47,871 nt of DNA from an uncultured Bacteroidales bacterium (lineage in GTDB: Bacteria > Bacteroidota > Bacteroidia > Bacteroidales > FEN-979): NCBI GenBank assembly GCA_903926565.1, contig CAIYJU010000121.1, positions 1 to 47,871 on the forward strand, given 5' to 3'. The notes beneath the pieces were generated by a model. That model made no database searches and was not told the origin of the DNA. It was given only the letters and a program-made list of their open reading frames with translations. A program made the position numbers and the translations under genes. Below are positions 9,911-17,895 of this stretch, piece after piece; position 1 is the stretch's first letter, and every line of letters starts with the position of its first letter.

Positions 9911-10927
9911 ATGTCAACCAAATTCATTGCAATCCTGATCTCTTTGGTCTTGCTTCTGTCAGTATTCACAGGATGTTCTGAAAAAGAGACCTCCCCGCCT
10001 GAACCGACCATCACACTGCCTTTGTTGACAACTGATCTCATTTCCTCGATTACCCTGCATACGGCAAGCTGCACCGGTACGATAACTTCTGATGGCGGAT
10101 CTGCGGTGACCCGTCGTGGAATTTGCTGGAGCAAGACACCTGATCCGCTTATATCCGGTTCCATTATTGATGCGGGAACCGGAACCGGAACTTTTACCGG
10201 CGAATTGACAGGACTTGATACCAACACCCTTTATTATGCACGGGCTTTTGCCACCAACAGCAAAGGTACCGGTTATGGAAACACATTGTCTTTTACGACA
10301 GGAAAGGAGGTCGTATACGGATCAGCCACAGATGTTGACGGCAATATTTACCCGATAGTGAAAATCGGGGTACAGTATTGGTTACAGAAAAACCTCAGTG
10401 TTACACATTACAGGAATGGTGACGTTATACCTAAAGTGACTGTAGACAACCAATGGAAAGTACTTGTTACCGGGGCTTATTGTTTATATGATAACCTTAA
10501 GGGCATTGATCCGGTATATGGAAATTTATACAACTGGTATGCAGTCAGCGATGCTCGCGGAATTTGTCCTTCAGGCTGGCATGTTGCCTCCAATGCAGAT
10601 TGGGACAAACTGGGAGAATTTCTTGGTGGCCATACATTGGCAGGAGGAGCCTTGAAATCGACCGGCACCATTGAGGAAAGCACCGGTTTATGGTATGCCC
10701 CCAACACAGGAGCAACCAACTCGAGTGCCTTCAACGGGCTGCCCGGTGGGACCCGCTTTAATTACGGATCCTTTTATTCCTTAGGAAACCTGGGGAATTT
10801 TTGGTCGGTTTCAGACAGTAACACCGCCAATGCATGGAATTATATCCTGGATGCCAATAATGAAGAAATGGGCCGGAATTATAATTTCAAGGCCTTCGGG
10901 TTCTCCGTGAGGTGCTGCAAGGACTGA
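9911..10927 (+). CDS. FISUMP-domain lipoprotein with one Fn3-like module
   Basis: 338 residues from the ATG at 9911. The N-terminus is a lipoprotein signal with Cys22 (SVFTGC); the frame is open from 9800 but that start overlaps the promoter and masks the lipoprotein signal. Residues about 38-128 form the SDGG / RGICW / YYARAFATN module also found twice in the large surface protein at 1-3948. Residues about 130-338 are the Fibrobacter succinogenes major paralogous domain (TIGR02145): NIYPIVKIGxQYWLQKNL, NLYNWYAV, GICPSGWHVAS, FWSVSDS and SVRCCKD can all be read. Cell-surface or periplasmic lipoproteins of this type are common in Bacteroidota; the ligand is unknown. The gene ends 20 bp from the convergent TonB receptor. 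Confidence 0.9.
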   Translation: MSTKFIAILISLVLLLSVFTGCSEKETSPPEPTITLPLLTTDLISSITLHTASCTGTITSDGGSAVTRRGICWSKTPDPLISGSIIDAGTGTGTFTGELTGLDTNTLYYARAFATNSKGTGYGNTLSFTTGKEVVYGSATDVDGNIYPIVKIGVQYWLQKNLSVTHYRNGDVIPKVTVDNQWKVLVTGAYCLYDNLKGIDPVYGNLYNWYAVSDARGICPSGWHVASNADWDKLGEFLGGHTLAGGALKSTGTIEESTGLWYAPNTGATNSSAFNGLPGGTRFNYGSFYSLGNLGNFWSVSDSNTANAWNYILDANNEEMGRNYNFKAFGFSVRCCKD

Positions 10928-10947
10928 AACAGTTTTTGTTATTAGGC

Positions 10948-13311
10948 CTAAAATTCAACCTTGTAGCTTATAAATGGCAATATTCCCATTGAGACTACAT
11001 GCTCAACTGTCTGGTTGAAGTCATTGTACACATAACCGGTTTCAGGTTTCTGATTGAGGAGGTTTTTTAACTGTATCGCCCATATTCCTGAAAATTTGCG
11101 ATGATTGGTGCGGTACGTGAGGGTCAGGTCAACATAACAATAGGCTGGCAGGCGCAGTTTGTAAGCATTCGGCTCATCAAGGACTTCACGGTGTTGAATT
11201 ATGGATGCCTCCTGATCAACAGGTACATACCATTCACCCCCGGTAATTGAAGCTTTCAGGTTCAGGCCAAGGATATTTTTACCCCGGATGGTCCACTCTT
11301 TGCCACCAGTCAGGTTGACAACATAATTGGCATTAAACTTTGTGTTCCGTTCAATTCCATCGCCTCCTTTGTATTTTGAATCATAGAGTGAAACAGTAAC
11401 CAGGTAGTAGTACTGATGTGTCAGAAATTTCTCGAGGGTCATATCCAGCCCGAGGTTATGCCCGGTTCCCCTGTTAACGAGTGTGTCATTATAAAAGCCG
11501 CCACTGCTGTTGATCAATGAGTAATAACTTCCGGGCATCACAGGGATTTCATATAAATATTGGTAGTAGGCTTCGGCTTTAAAACGTAATTCGGGCCGGA
11601 TAAGAAAATTGTAGCTTAAAACAAAGTGGTGTGACCGGCTGAAATCAAGTTGTCGGTTTGGCTGAACTTTCATTTCAGGCGTAATAACAACATCGGTGAG
11701 GTACACTCCAACGTCTTCGGTTTGGGAATGTTTCCCGTAGCCCAGGCCAATGGATTGCACTGGCGACAGTTGCCATTGGATGGCCAGGCGGGGCTCCACT
11801 GCATAATGGCGGTTTAAAAGAAAATATTGAAAATGCAACCCCGCATTCAATGAGACTGTTGATGACAAATCAACTTTTGACTCACTGAAAGCCTGGATGA
11901 GGTCGGTATTGCCTTTACCCTTATATACCTGCCCGTATAACCCGCTAAAGGGATTGATTGCCTTTAAGTCACTGTTGTAAAACAGCCTGGTGTATGTGGC
12001 CCCGGTGCGGTTTGTATGCTGCTGACCGATTTTAAGATTCAACAGGGTACTCGCCGAGAACCGGAAGTTGTCCTGCTGCACATCCTGTTGAGGTTGAGTT
12101 GCATAGCCGGAGACGAGGTAACTGTTTTGGAATGAGATGGAATTGTAAGTTCCCGATAAATATGAGCGCAGATAGCAGCGCCGCGACAGGGCCAGCTGGT
12201 GGGTAATGGCCAGTGCTCCCATGTTGTTGTTAAGCAGTGACCGGGTTCTGTCTTCTAACGTTTCCCATTGTGTTGAATCTTCCTCCGGTTGATATTTTGA
12301 ACGCGAGATTCCACCAATTCCGATCAGCGCAAACGTGCCGGCTTTTTTTGCCGGGAGGTTTATCTTAAATGAAAGATCCTGATACGAGGGGATTTTATTT
12401 TTCATCCCCGGATCAATATATTGAAGGAAACCCAGGATTGAGTAGCGATAATTGAAAAGGTAACTGCTTTGTTGTTTTCTGGAAAAGGGTCCTTCCGCCG
12501 AGACGTCAAGTCCCTGGATGCCAACCTGGAGGGCATATTCGTGCTTTGAATTGTTGCCGTTCCGGTAGCGCATGTCAAACACACCGGACAGGGCATTCCC
12601 ATACTCAGCCGGGAAAGCGGCGGTGTAGAAATCGGAGTTGTTAAGCACCTGGCTGCTGAACATGGTCAAGCCGCCTCCTGAAGTGCCAACATATGCATAA
12701 TGATTGGGGTTTGGAATATCGACACCATCCATCCGCCAAAGCACCCCTTTGGGTGAATTCCCACGGATCACAATTTGATTGGAATTAACATCAGCGCTGG
12801 CGGCCACGCCGGCAAAGTTGGAGACCGCCCTCATGGGGTCATCAGCTGACCCTGCATAACGGCGGCTTTCTTCAACGGAGAATGACCTGGCACTGATCAT
12901 CGCCATGGAGTTAATGGGTTTGTCCTTGTCAATGCTGGCTTTAATCTCAACCTCTCTGGCGCTGAGCACCTCCTCTTCAAGACTAAATGAGAGAAAAACT
13001 TCTTTCCCGGAACTAACCATGATTTCCGGTCTGATGGAAGATTTATAGCCAATATAACTTACCTGGAAGGAATGCCGGCCTACGGTGACCCTTTCCAAAA
13101 CGAAATTTCCATCGGCATCGGTTGTTGTTCCTGTCAATGGGACTGAATTCAGGAGGATGATATTGGCACCCGGGAGTCCTGTTTTAGAATCGGTGTCTGT
13201 GACCTTTCCCCTTACAGTTTGGGTTGGCGTCTGGGCTTCAAGCATGAAAGAATGGAAGGCGAGGAGTGAAACCATGAGGAATGGGGTAATCATTTTCATC
13301 TTTTGATTCAT
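10948..13311 (-). CDS. TonB-dependent receptor with carboxypeptidase-regulatory N-domain
   Basis: 787 residues from the ATG at 13311 with a signal peptide ending EAQ. A longer frame begins with TTG at 13341, but that TTG is part of a promoter-like motif. Residues about 33-115 form a CarboxypepD_reg-like domain (VRGKVTDTDSKTGLPGANI...), about 130-260 a plug (IRGNSPKGVLWRMDGVDIPNPNHY), and the rest a 22-strand-type barrel ending in Phe. The protein imports an unidentified ligand across the outer membrane. It has no STN domain and no SusD partner next to it. Its upstream region shares a spaced motif with fecR (16619-16649), so it is probably a target of the neighbouring ECF sigma factor. The separate STN protein gene lies 450-480 bp upstream on the same strand, split off by an inverted-repeat element. 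Confidence 0.92.
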   Translation of the reverse strand: MNQKMKMITPFLMVSLLAFHSFMLEAQTPTQTVRGKVTDTDSKTGLPGANIILLNSVPLTGTTTDADGNFVLERVTVGRHSFQVSYIGYKSSIRPEIMVSSGKEVFLSFSLEEEVLSAREVEIKASIDKDKPINSMAMISARSFSVEESRRYAGSADDPMRAVSNFAGVAASADVNSNQIVIRGNSPKGVLWRMDGVDIPNPNHYAYVGTSGGGLTMFSSQVLNNSDFYTAAFPAEYGNALSGVFDMRYRNGNNSKHEYALQVGIQGLDVSAEGPFSRKQQSSYLFNYRYSILGFLQYIDPGMKNKIPSYQDLSFKINLPAKKAGTFALIGIGGISRSKYQPEEDSTQWETLEDRTRSLLNNNMGALAITHQLALSRRCYLRSYLSGTYNSISFQNSYLVSGYATQPQQDVQQDNFRFSASTLLNLKIGQQHTNRTGATYTRLFYNSDLKAINPFSGLYGQVYKGKGNTDLIQAFSESKVDLSSTVSLNAGLHFQYFLLNRHYAVEPRLAIQWQLSPVQSIGLGYGKHSQTEDVGVYLTDVVITPEMKVQPNRQLDFSRSHHFVLSYNFLIRPELRFKAEAYYQYLYEIPVMPGSYYSLINSSGGFYNDTLVNRGTGHNLGLDMTLEKFLTHQYYYLVTVSLYDSKYKGGDGIERNTKFNANYVVNLTGGKEWTIRGKNILGLNLKASITGGEWYVPVDQEASIIQHREVLDEPNAYKLRLPAYCYVDLTLTYRTNHRKFSGIWAIQLKNLLNQKPETGYVYNDFNQTVEHVVSMGILPFISYKVEF

Positions 13312-13334
13312 AGGTTGTGGTTTTGGTTTCTTTG

Positions 13335-13365
13335 ATGACAATCAAAACCATGATTACCCCCATTG
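13335..13365 (-). promoter_or_regulatory. Putative ECF-type promoter of the TonB receptor gene
   Basis: On the minus strand CAATGGGGGTAATC (13365-13352), 10 nt, then TTGTCAT (13341-13335). The same two blocks at the same 10-nt spacing precede fecR at 16649-16619. GGTAATC resembles an ECF -35 and TTGTCAT contains the GTC often seen in ECF -10 elements. An A-rich stretch lies directly upstream (minus strand). The receptor ATG is 24 nt downstream. Confidence 0.6.
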
Positions 13366-13792
13366 CCGGATGATTTTTTTCTTTTTTTTTTAACACCTTT
13401 TGGATTTTTCCCAATTAAGCAGATATAAGTTCTCGCAGATTTTCACGGATTAAAGCGCAGATTCTCGCAGATAAAAACATATTCCCAAAAAATGCTCTCC
13501 AGAGAATGAAAATGATATTTCCGTTATATTATGTGGTTGTGCTTATAGAGTACACCGGATTCTGGGGTCTCGATTATTGGAGATAAATCCATAGATATGC
13601 TGCCCTGTATTCATCATGAACAATTGTTGATTTACATAAAACTTCTTGATCAAAAACTTTGTCTGTGATCAATTTCAATACCAAGTAACTCGATAAATCA
13701 TCAATTGTAAGAATAGCCAACAACTTATAATCAGCGAAAATCTGCGCTTTAATCAGCGAAAATCCGCGAGAAATATCCCTGAGGGAAAGTAT
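13342..13792. other. Intergenic region with an inserted inverted-repeat element
   Basis: Apart from the promoter-like motif and a T-rich run at 13371-13391, this gap is taken up by a 343-bp element (13430-13772) with long inverted ends. The minus strand of its interior can be read without a stop for about 50 codons ending at 13574, but there is no usable start codon and no recognisable family, so I do not call a gene. Confidence 0.6.
13430..13772. repeat. Element bounded by 43-nt inverted repeats (MITE-like)
   Basis: The left arm 13430-13472 and the reverse complement of the right arm 13730-13772 agree at 38 of 43 positions, separated by 257 nt. Each arm is itself made of degenerate copies of a TCTCGCAGATT / TTAAAGCGCAGATT unit, a type of dispersed intergenic repeat familiar in Bacteroidota genomes. 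No transposase is inside and no clear target duplication was found. Confidence 0.75.
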
Positions 13793-15589
13793 TCAGAACC
13801 TTACGCCAAGGGCTCCTCCAATCCACATCTGGATGGAGGCATTCTCGGTGGATTTAAAATAGAAATCATAGGTTGAGAGCCCCCGGGAAGTGGCACTGGG
13901 CTTGCCTTTTGAAAACAGGAAGAAGTTATAGGCAGGCCCGCCAAAGATGGCGAAATGTTTGGCAAACCTGTATTCCAGGGCAGGGATGAACCTGACCAGC
14001 AAACCCTGGTAGGTTGTATCGACCGGATGATAAACGAACCCTGCAGAGGCATCAAGGTTCATGGATAGCTTTTTCTTCAGGGTAAAGATGGTGCCTATTC
14101 CATACGAACCGTGTAACTTATAGCCGGCGCCAATTCCAAACTCCACGAAATTGTAGAAGGTCTTTGTGCCTGATCTAAATGCCACATTCCCCGGGAAAAC
14201 TTCGTTACCTGATACCTCAATCACATGGTATCCTTCCTGTACATAGCTGAAAAGCCCGATTGGGAGGCCTCGTTCAACTGTGTTTGATACGTTTACGAGT
14301 CCGATCTGGAGCCCGTTCACAATGGTGGCATAATTTAGGATCCCGGCGATCTGAAGGCCGTCATTGTGGTTTCTTGCTATATTTAGCAAGCCTGCGAATT
14401 GAATTCCGTCAACATTATGACCGTAGTTCACCAATCCGCAAACCTGTGCCTTTCTCACATCCTTCATGGCCAGGTTAAACAATGCCGATACCTGCCAGCA
14501 ATTGCTCTGTTTGGCGGCGATGTTGGTGGCCAGGCTGATCTGTAATCCGTTGATCGTGTCCGGAACGTAATTGAAAAGTCCGGCTGCCTGAACACCCTGA
14601 AATTTTCCCAGGTCGAAGTTGAACAATCCCCCGATTTGCAAACCCCTGCTTCTTCCTCCGACAATGTTACACAATCCGCCTATCTGAACACCACCCATCT
14701 CTTTTCTCGTAATGTTCAGCAATCCCCCGATTTCAAATCCCTTTACCCCGCCGTTATATCCGGCCAGCAGGTTCACAGAAAGCCTGTTTGTTATGGAGCC
14801 GGCCACTTTCCCGTTGGTACCCAGGTATGGGATGACCGATGCCTGCAAGGTCCCGGAAGAGCGGACTTCGAGATTCTGAGCATTTACAACGATCGTTCCG
14901 GGTACAAGCCAGTTCACAATTCCAAGACTGTCTGTGTAGTTTAGCGAAATTAATCCGGATCCCAGTGAGTTTAATCGCGTAAATTGCTCCTGAACCGGCC
15001 GGAGAAGCATATTGATCCTGTATTCAGGTACCTGGCTGATAAATATGACTGTATCTGCATATCCTGATTTACAGAAGGTGAGCCCCCTGATCTTCTTTCC
15101 GGTTGGAATTGTTAGTTTGTACTGCCCGTTATTTGCCGAGATGGCTGATTTTTTATTCTCAATCTCGAAAACTGTCGCATCTGCCAGGGGGGTGCGACTA
15201 TTGAAATCAAGTATGATGCCTGTGATTTCAATCGTCGGAAAAGATTTTTTTTCGAGGGAAAGTGACCTTTTTCTAACCAGGATTACATGATTTCCGATCT
15301 CCCTGGAACCGACTTCTTTCCCAAGTAAGTCATTGATTACCTTTCCTATCTGCAAATTTTTGGCATTGATCTGAACCTGCCGTTCAACGGGGATGAGTCC
15401 GGCGTCATAAGAAAACCGGAAGCGACCGGCTTTTTCAATTTCACTGAGGGCAACCTCCAGGCTGCATTTTGGGATGTTAAGGGTGATTTTCCGCGCAAGA
15501 AAGCTGCTCTGCGAGAAACCCAGGATTGGCAGGACGACAAGGAGAATGGTAACCGCCCTGAATTTAATTGTTGCCCTTTGTGCAGCCAT
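13793..15589 (-). CDS. STN-domain outer-membrane protein with GLQIGGL-type repeats
   Basis: 598 residues. A signal peptide (1-27, ending GFSQ) is followed by an STN (secretin/TonB short N-terminal) domain at about 35-106 and a CarboxypepD_reg-like domain at about 120-197. Residues 283-450 hold about 11 repeats of 15-17 residues with the pattern G-L/V-Q-I/V-G/A-G-L-x-N-I/Y, which suggests a regular beta structure. Residues 455-598 look like a small beta-barrel and end in Phe, the usual outer-membrane signature. The gene overlaps fecR by 26 nt, so the two are translationally linked. In FecA-type systems the STN domain hands a signal to FecR; here it sits on a protein that has no plug or TonB-receptor barrel. 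The repeat function is unknown. Domain calls are good, the signalling role is inferred from context. Confidence 0.85.
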   Translation of the reverse strand: MAAQRATIKFRAVTILLVVLPILGFSQSSFLARKITLNIPKCSLEVALSEIEKAGRFRFSYDAGLIPVERQVQINAKNLQIGKVINDLLGKEVGSREIGNHVILVRKRSLSLEKKSFPTIEITGIILDFNSRTPLADATVFEIENKKSAISANNGQYKLTIPTGKKIRGLTFCKSGYADTVIFISQVPEYRINMLLRPVQEQFTRLNSLGSGLISLNYTDSLGIVNWLVPGTIVVNAQNLEVRSSGTLQASVIPYLGTNGKVAGSITNRLSVNLLAGYNGGVKGFEIGGLLNITRKEMGGVQIGGLCNIVGGRSRGLQIGGLFNFDLGKFQGVQAAGLFNYVPDTINGLQISLATNIAAKQSNCWQVSALFNLAMKDVRKAQVCGLVNYGHNVDGIQFAGLLNIARNHNDGLQIAGILNYATIVNGLQIGLVNVSNTVERGLPIGLFSYVQEGYHVIEVSGNEVFPGNVAFRSGTKTFYNFVEFGIGAGYKLHGSYGIGTIFTLKKKLSMNLDASAGFVYHPVDTTYQGLLVRFIPALEYRFAKHFAIFGGPAYNFFLFSKGKPSATSRGLSTYDFYFKSTENASIQMWIGGALGVRF

Positions 15590-16604
15590 TACCCTTAAAA
15601 TAGTATATACCGTTTGTTAACGACACGTTCAGTCCAAAAGATTCAGCAATGATATCCATAATCCGGTCTGCGGGGTCATTGACGAATGTGGCAGAGAGCT
15701 GACAATCCAGGATATCCTGGTTGCCGACGGAGACCTTCACGCCATAATACTGTTCAATCAATTTAAAAACTTCCGACAGGGGTGTTCTTGTGAATTCAAG
15801 GGTGCGGTTGGCCCAGAATAGGTTATCAGGAAGCGGGTTTTTCAATATTTCCGGTCTTGCCGAACCCGGCTTATATATGCCCGACATACCGGCTACCAGA
15901 ATGACCGATAATGTATCATTGTTATTGGCAGAAGCTGTGAAAAACAATACCCTGCCTTCACTGACAGTAACCAGGACATCTTTGCCGGGATAGGCAGATA
16001 CATTAAACACTGTTCCCAAAACCTTCACCTTTGCGATTCCGGCATCCACAACAAAAGGTGCTGAAGGATTCCTGGCGACTTCAAAAAAGGCTTCTCCGGT
16101 TAGTTTTACCAGCCTGTTTCCAACTGGGAAATTCTCCGGGCAGGTCAGTTTTGAATTCCTGTTAATCAGGATCTTTGTGCCATCTGTCAAGGTTTTTTTT
16201 ATCACCAACCCGTTTGTGGCTATTTCAACCTCTTTCACCCTGCCTGTTACCAAACGCATGACAATATAGATGCCCAAAACCAAAATTACGGTCGCTGCGG
16301 CGCTGATAGCATAATATATGTATCGGCGGCCAATCGTCGTGCTTTTAGAACTGGCATGCATTTTCTCATGTTTATCGATCCGGGTTGAGATGTTTTTCCA
16401 GGCTTTTTGCAGATCAACAGGTACCGGCGGGGGAACAAGCCTGCCGGTTTCCAGCCACAATGCTTCCAGCTGGTCCAGTTGTTTACTGTTCCTGCTGTCT
16501 GCATTCAGCCATGCTGCGATCTTCATGCCGGATTCATCATCCGCATTTCCCAGAAGATACTGAAGCAGTAGATTTTCGTCGATATCCTGCCTGTTTTGAT
16601 TCAT
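15564..16604 (-). CDS. FecR-family anti-sigma factor
   Basis: 346 residues. A cytoplasmic N-terminal segment (about 1-92) that would bind the sigma factor is followed by one membrane helix (about 95-119). The periplasmic FecR domain (about 125-225) carries the ribbon motif LTGEAFFEVARNPSAPFVV and VKVLGTVFNVSAY. The C-terminal DUF4974-like domain (about 265-340; LEFTRTPLSEVFKLIEQYY) itself resembles an STN fold. It would hold the ECF factor inactive or co-activate it according to the state of the STN protein encoded next. It lies 80 bp downstream of the sigma gene and overlaps the STN gene. A promoter-like motif directly precedes its ATG, so it can also be transcribed apart from the sigma gene. 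Confidence 0.95.
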   Translation of the reverse strand: MNQNRQDIDENLLLQYLLGNADDESGMKIAAWLNADSRNSKQLDQLEALWLETGRLVPPPVPVDLQKAWKNISTRIDKHEKMHASSKSTTIGRRYIYYAISAAATVILVLGIYIVMRLVTGRVKEVEIATNGLVIKKTLTDGTKILINRNSKLTCPENFPVGNRLVKLTGEAFFEVARNPSAPFVVDAGIAKVKVLGTVFNVSAYPGKDVLVTVSEGRVLFFTASANNNDTLSVILVAGMSGIYKPGSARPEILKNPLPDNLFWANRTLEFTRTPLSEVFKLIEQYYGVKVSVGNQDILDCQLSATFVNDPADRIMDIIAESFGLNVSLTNGIYYFKGNGCTKGNN

Positions 16605-16618
16605 AATTCAATATTATA

Positions 16619-16649
16619 ATGACAACCGGAAAGCCGATTACCCCCATTG
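16619..16649 (-). promoter_or_regulatory. Putative ECF-type promoter of fecR-STN
   Basis: On the minus strand CAATGGGGGTAATC (16649-16636), 10 nt, TTGTCAT (16625-16619), in the 80-bp gap between the sigma gene and fecR, 15 nt from the fecR ATG. Its only other copy in the window is upstream of the TonB receptor (13365-13335), with identical blocks and spacing. Confidence 0.6.
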
Positions 16650-16684
16650 TCAAATAAAATATTTCTACCTGTCCGCATCTCCGC

Positions 16685-17227
16685 CTATTTCCTTAAGATA
16701 TCAAATAAAAACAAAACCACCCATGGCAGGTAATCTGCAAGTTCTTCACGCAGTGATTTCAGTGCTTTGCCCATCTGGTTTTCAACAGTTTTTACTGATA
16801 TGTCCAGCTTATGAGCGATCTGGTTATAGGTGAGTCCGTCATATCTGCTCATGATGAACACCTTACGGCGTTCCAAAGGTAAATTGTCAATAGCCAGCCT
16901 GACCTTCTGTTCCAGTTCGGTGAAGATCATTTCATCTTCAAGCGACCGTTGATCTTCCATTCCCCTGGTCTCATGGTAAACCTTGTATTCGTCTCTGATT
17001 TTGAGATGTTTAAAGGTGTTCATGCAACTGTTGCGGACTGCCCTGAACAGGTATCCCTTCATTGAAGATTCGATGACAAGGGTTTCGCGCCCGGCCCAAA
17101 GTTTGAACATGACTTCCTGGACCACTTCCTCCGAGGCATCGACATCTTTCAGAAACCCATTGGCATATGAGCACAATGAACTGTAGTGACTCCTGAAAAG
17201 TATTTCAAAATCAGTCCTGCTTAACAT
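16685..17227 (-). CDS. ECF RNA polymerase sigma factor (Bacteroidota FecI-like family)
   Basis: 180 residues from the ATG at 17227. The frame is open further, to 17389, but the extra 54 residues overlap the divergent OsmC gene and are not sigma-like. Region 2 (about 8-75: FEILFRSHYSSLCSYANGFLKDVDASEEVVQEVMFKLW) and region 4 (about 115-165: LPLERRKVFIMSRYDGLTYNQIAHKLDISVKTVENQMGKALKSL) are plain to read, in the TIGR02985-type Bacteroides expansion. The C-terminal hydrophobic tail YLPWVVLFLFDI is typical of this branch. It is the first gene of the sigma-FecR-STN module and probably directs transcription from the paired motifs at 16619-16649 and 13335-13365. Confidence 0.95.
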   Translation of the reverse strand: MLSRTDFEILFRSHYSSLCSYANGFLKDVDASEEVVQEVMFKLWAGRETLVIESSMKGYLFRAVRNSCMNTFKHLKIRDEYKVYHETRGMEDQRSLEDEMIFTELEQKVRLAIDNLPLERRKVFIMSRYDGLTYNQIAHKLDISVKTVENQMGKALKSLREELADYLPWVVLFLFDILRK

Positions 17228-17338
17228 GGGAAACGACTTTCCAGATAGGTTTTGGTTTTTAAACGTGTCACTATTTCGCAGTGCAAACGTACAAAATAGA
17301 ACCCACAAATACGAGGGTTCGCCTGCCTGTCTATTTCC

Positions 17339-17368
17339 TTGAGTGTTTGCAATAAAAGCGTAACTTTG
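17339..17368 (+). promoter_or_regulatory. Promoter of the OsmC gene
   Basis: TTG at 17339-17341, 19 nt, TAACTTTG at 17361-17368: a full match to the Bacteroidota promoter consensus. The expected start of transcription leaves a leader of only about 13 nt before the ATG at 17388. Confidence 0.75.
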
Positions 17369-17387
17369 CGCAATAAACTGATCAACC

Positions 17388-17783
17388 ATGCCAATAGAAA
17401 TTCATTTTGACGGAAATAAAAAGGTAAGTGCCGTAATCGACGGTTTTACAATAAAAACAGACCAAACCATTCCGTCAGGAGGAGAAAACTCTGCACCAAC
17501 GCCATTCAATTTGTTCCTGGCATCCCTTGGGACCTGCGCAGGCATCTATGTGAAGAGTTTTTGTGATCAGCGTGGTATAGGTACTGATAATATCAGAATT
17601 GTGATGGACTATGTTTATGATCAGACACAAAAAATGATCGTGAAGTTTATTATGCTGATCTACATGCCTGCCGATTTTCCTGAGCAATATGAGGCTGCAG
17701 TTATTAAAACAGCCTCACTTTGTGCTGTAAAAAGGCATCTGAACCCTGCCATCGAAAATGACATTAAAATTGTCCGGCAGTAG
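17388..17783 (+). CDS. OsmC/Ohr-family peroxide-detoxifying protein
   Basis: 131 residues, the usual size for a compact OsmC. The two reactive cysteines of the family are at Cys50 (LASLGTCAGIYV) and Cys112 (ASLCAVKRHLNP), and the motif GGENSAPTPFNLFLASLG precedes the first. OsmC proteins reduce organic hydroperoxides with a Cys pair in the cytoplasm. The gene is divergent from the ECF sigma gene and has its own strong promoter. The neighbouring sulfur-amino-acid enzyme downstream may be read through from it across a 112-bp gap that holds a palindrome. Confidence 0.92.
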   Translation: MPIEIHFDGNKKVSAVIDGFTIKTDQTIPSGGENSAPTPFNLFLASLGTCAGIYVKSFCDQRGIGTDNIRIVMDYVYDQTQKMIVKFIMLIYMPADFPEQYEAAVIKTASLCAVKRHLNPAIENDIKIVRQ

Positions 17784-17785
17784 AT

Positions 17786-17859
17786 ACGGGCCATGGCCTT
17801 TATCGACGGTAAGGTCCAGGCATGCAATATCTAATGTAAAGACGGGCCATGGCCCGTCT
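17786..17859. repeat. REP-like palindrome with a degenerate second copy
   Basis: AGACGGGCCATGGCCCGTCT at 17840-17859 is a perfect 20-nt palindrome. Its 13-nt core ACGGGCCATGGCC also occurs at 17786-17798 in a decayed form. The pair lies between two co-directional genes. There is no U-run after it, so it is not a standard terminator. Short palindromes of this look are dispersed in many Bacteroidota chromosomes. Confidence 0.65.
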
Positions 17860-17895
17860 CTGCGACAAACGAAATAATTTTAACCCAAACATACC

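Noticed and set aside
4382..13427. 15-nt match AATTAAGCAGATATA at 4382-4396 and 13413-13427
   Set aside because: One or two 15-nt matches are expected by chance in a window of this size, and the flanks do not agree.
13574..13750. About 50 stop-free codons on the minus strand inside the inverted-repeat element, ending IYLQ
   Set aside because: No start codon, no recognisable family, and the frame runs into the repeat arm; could be a gene remnant but is as likely chance.
17228..17389. 54-codon N-terminal extension of the ECF sigma factor
   Set aside because: It overlaps the OsmC start and promoter and is not sigma-like; the ATG at 17227 gives a normal-length protein.
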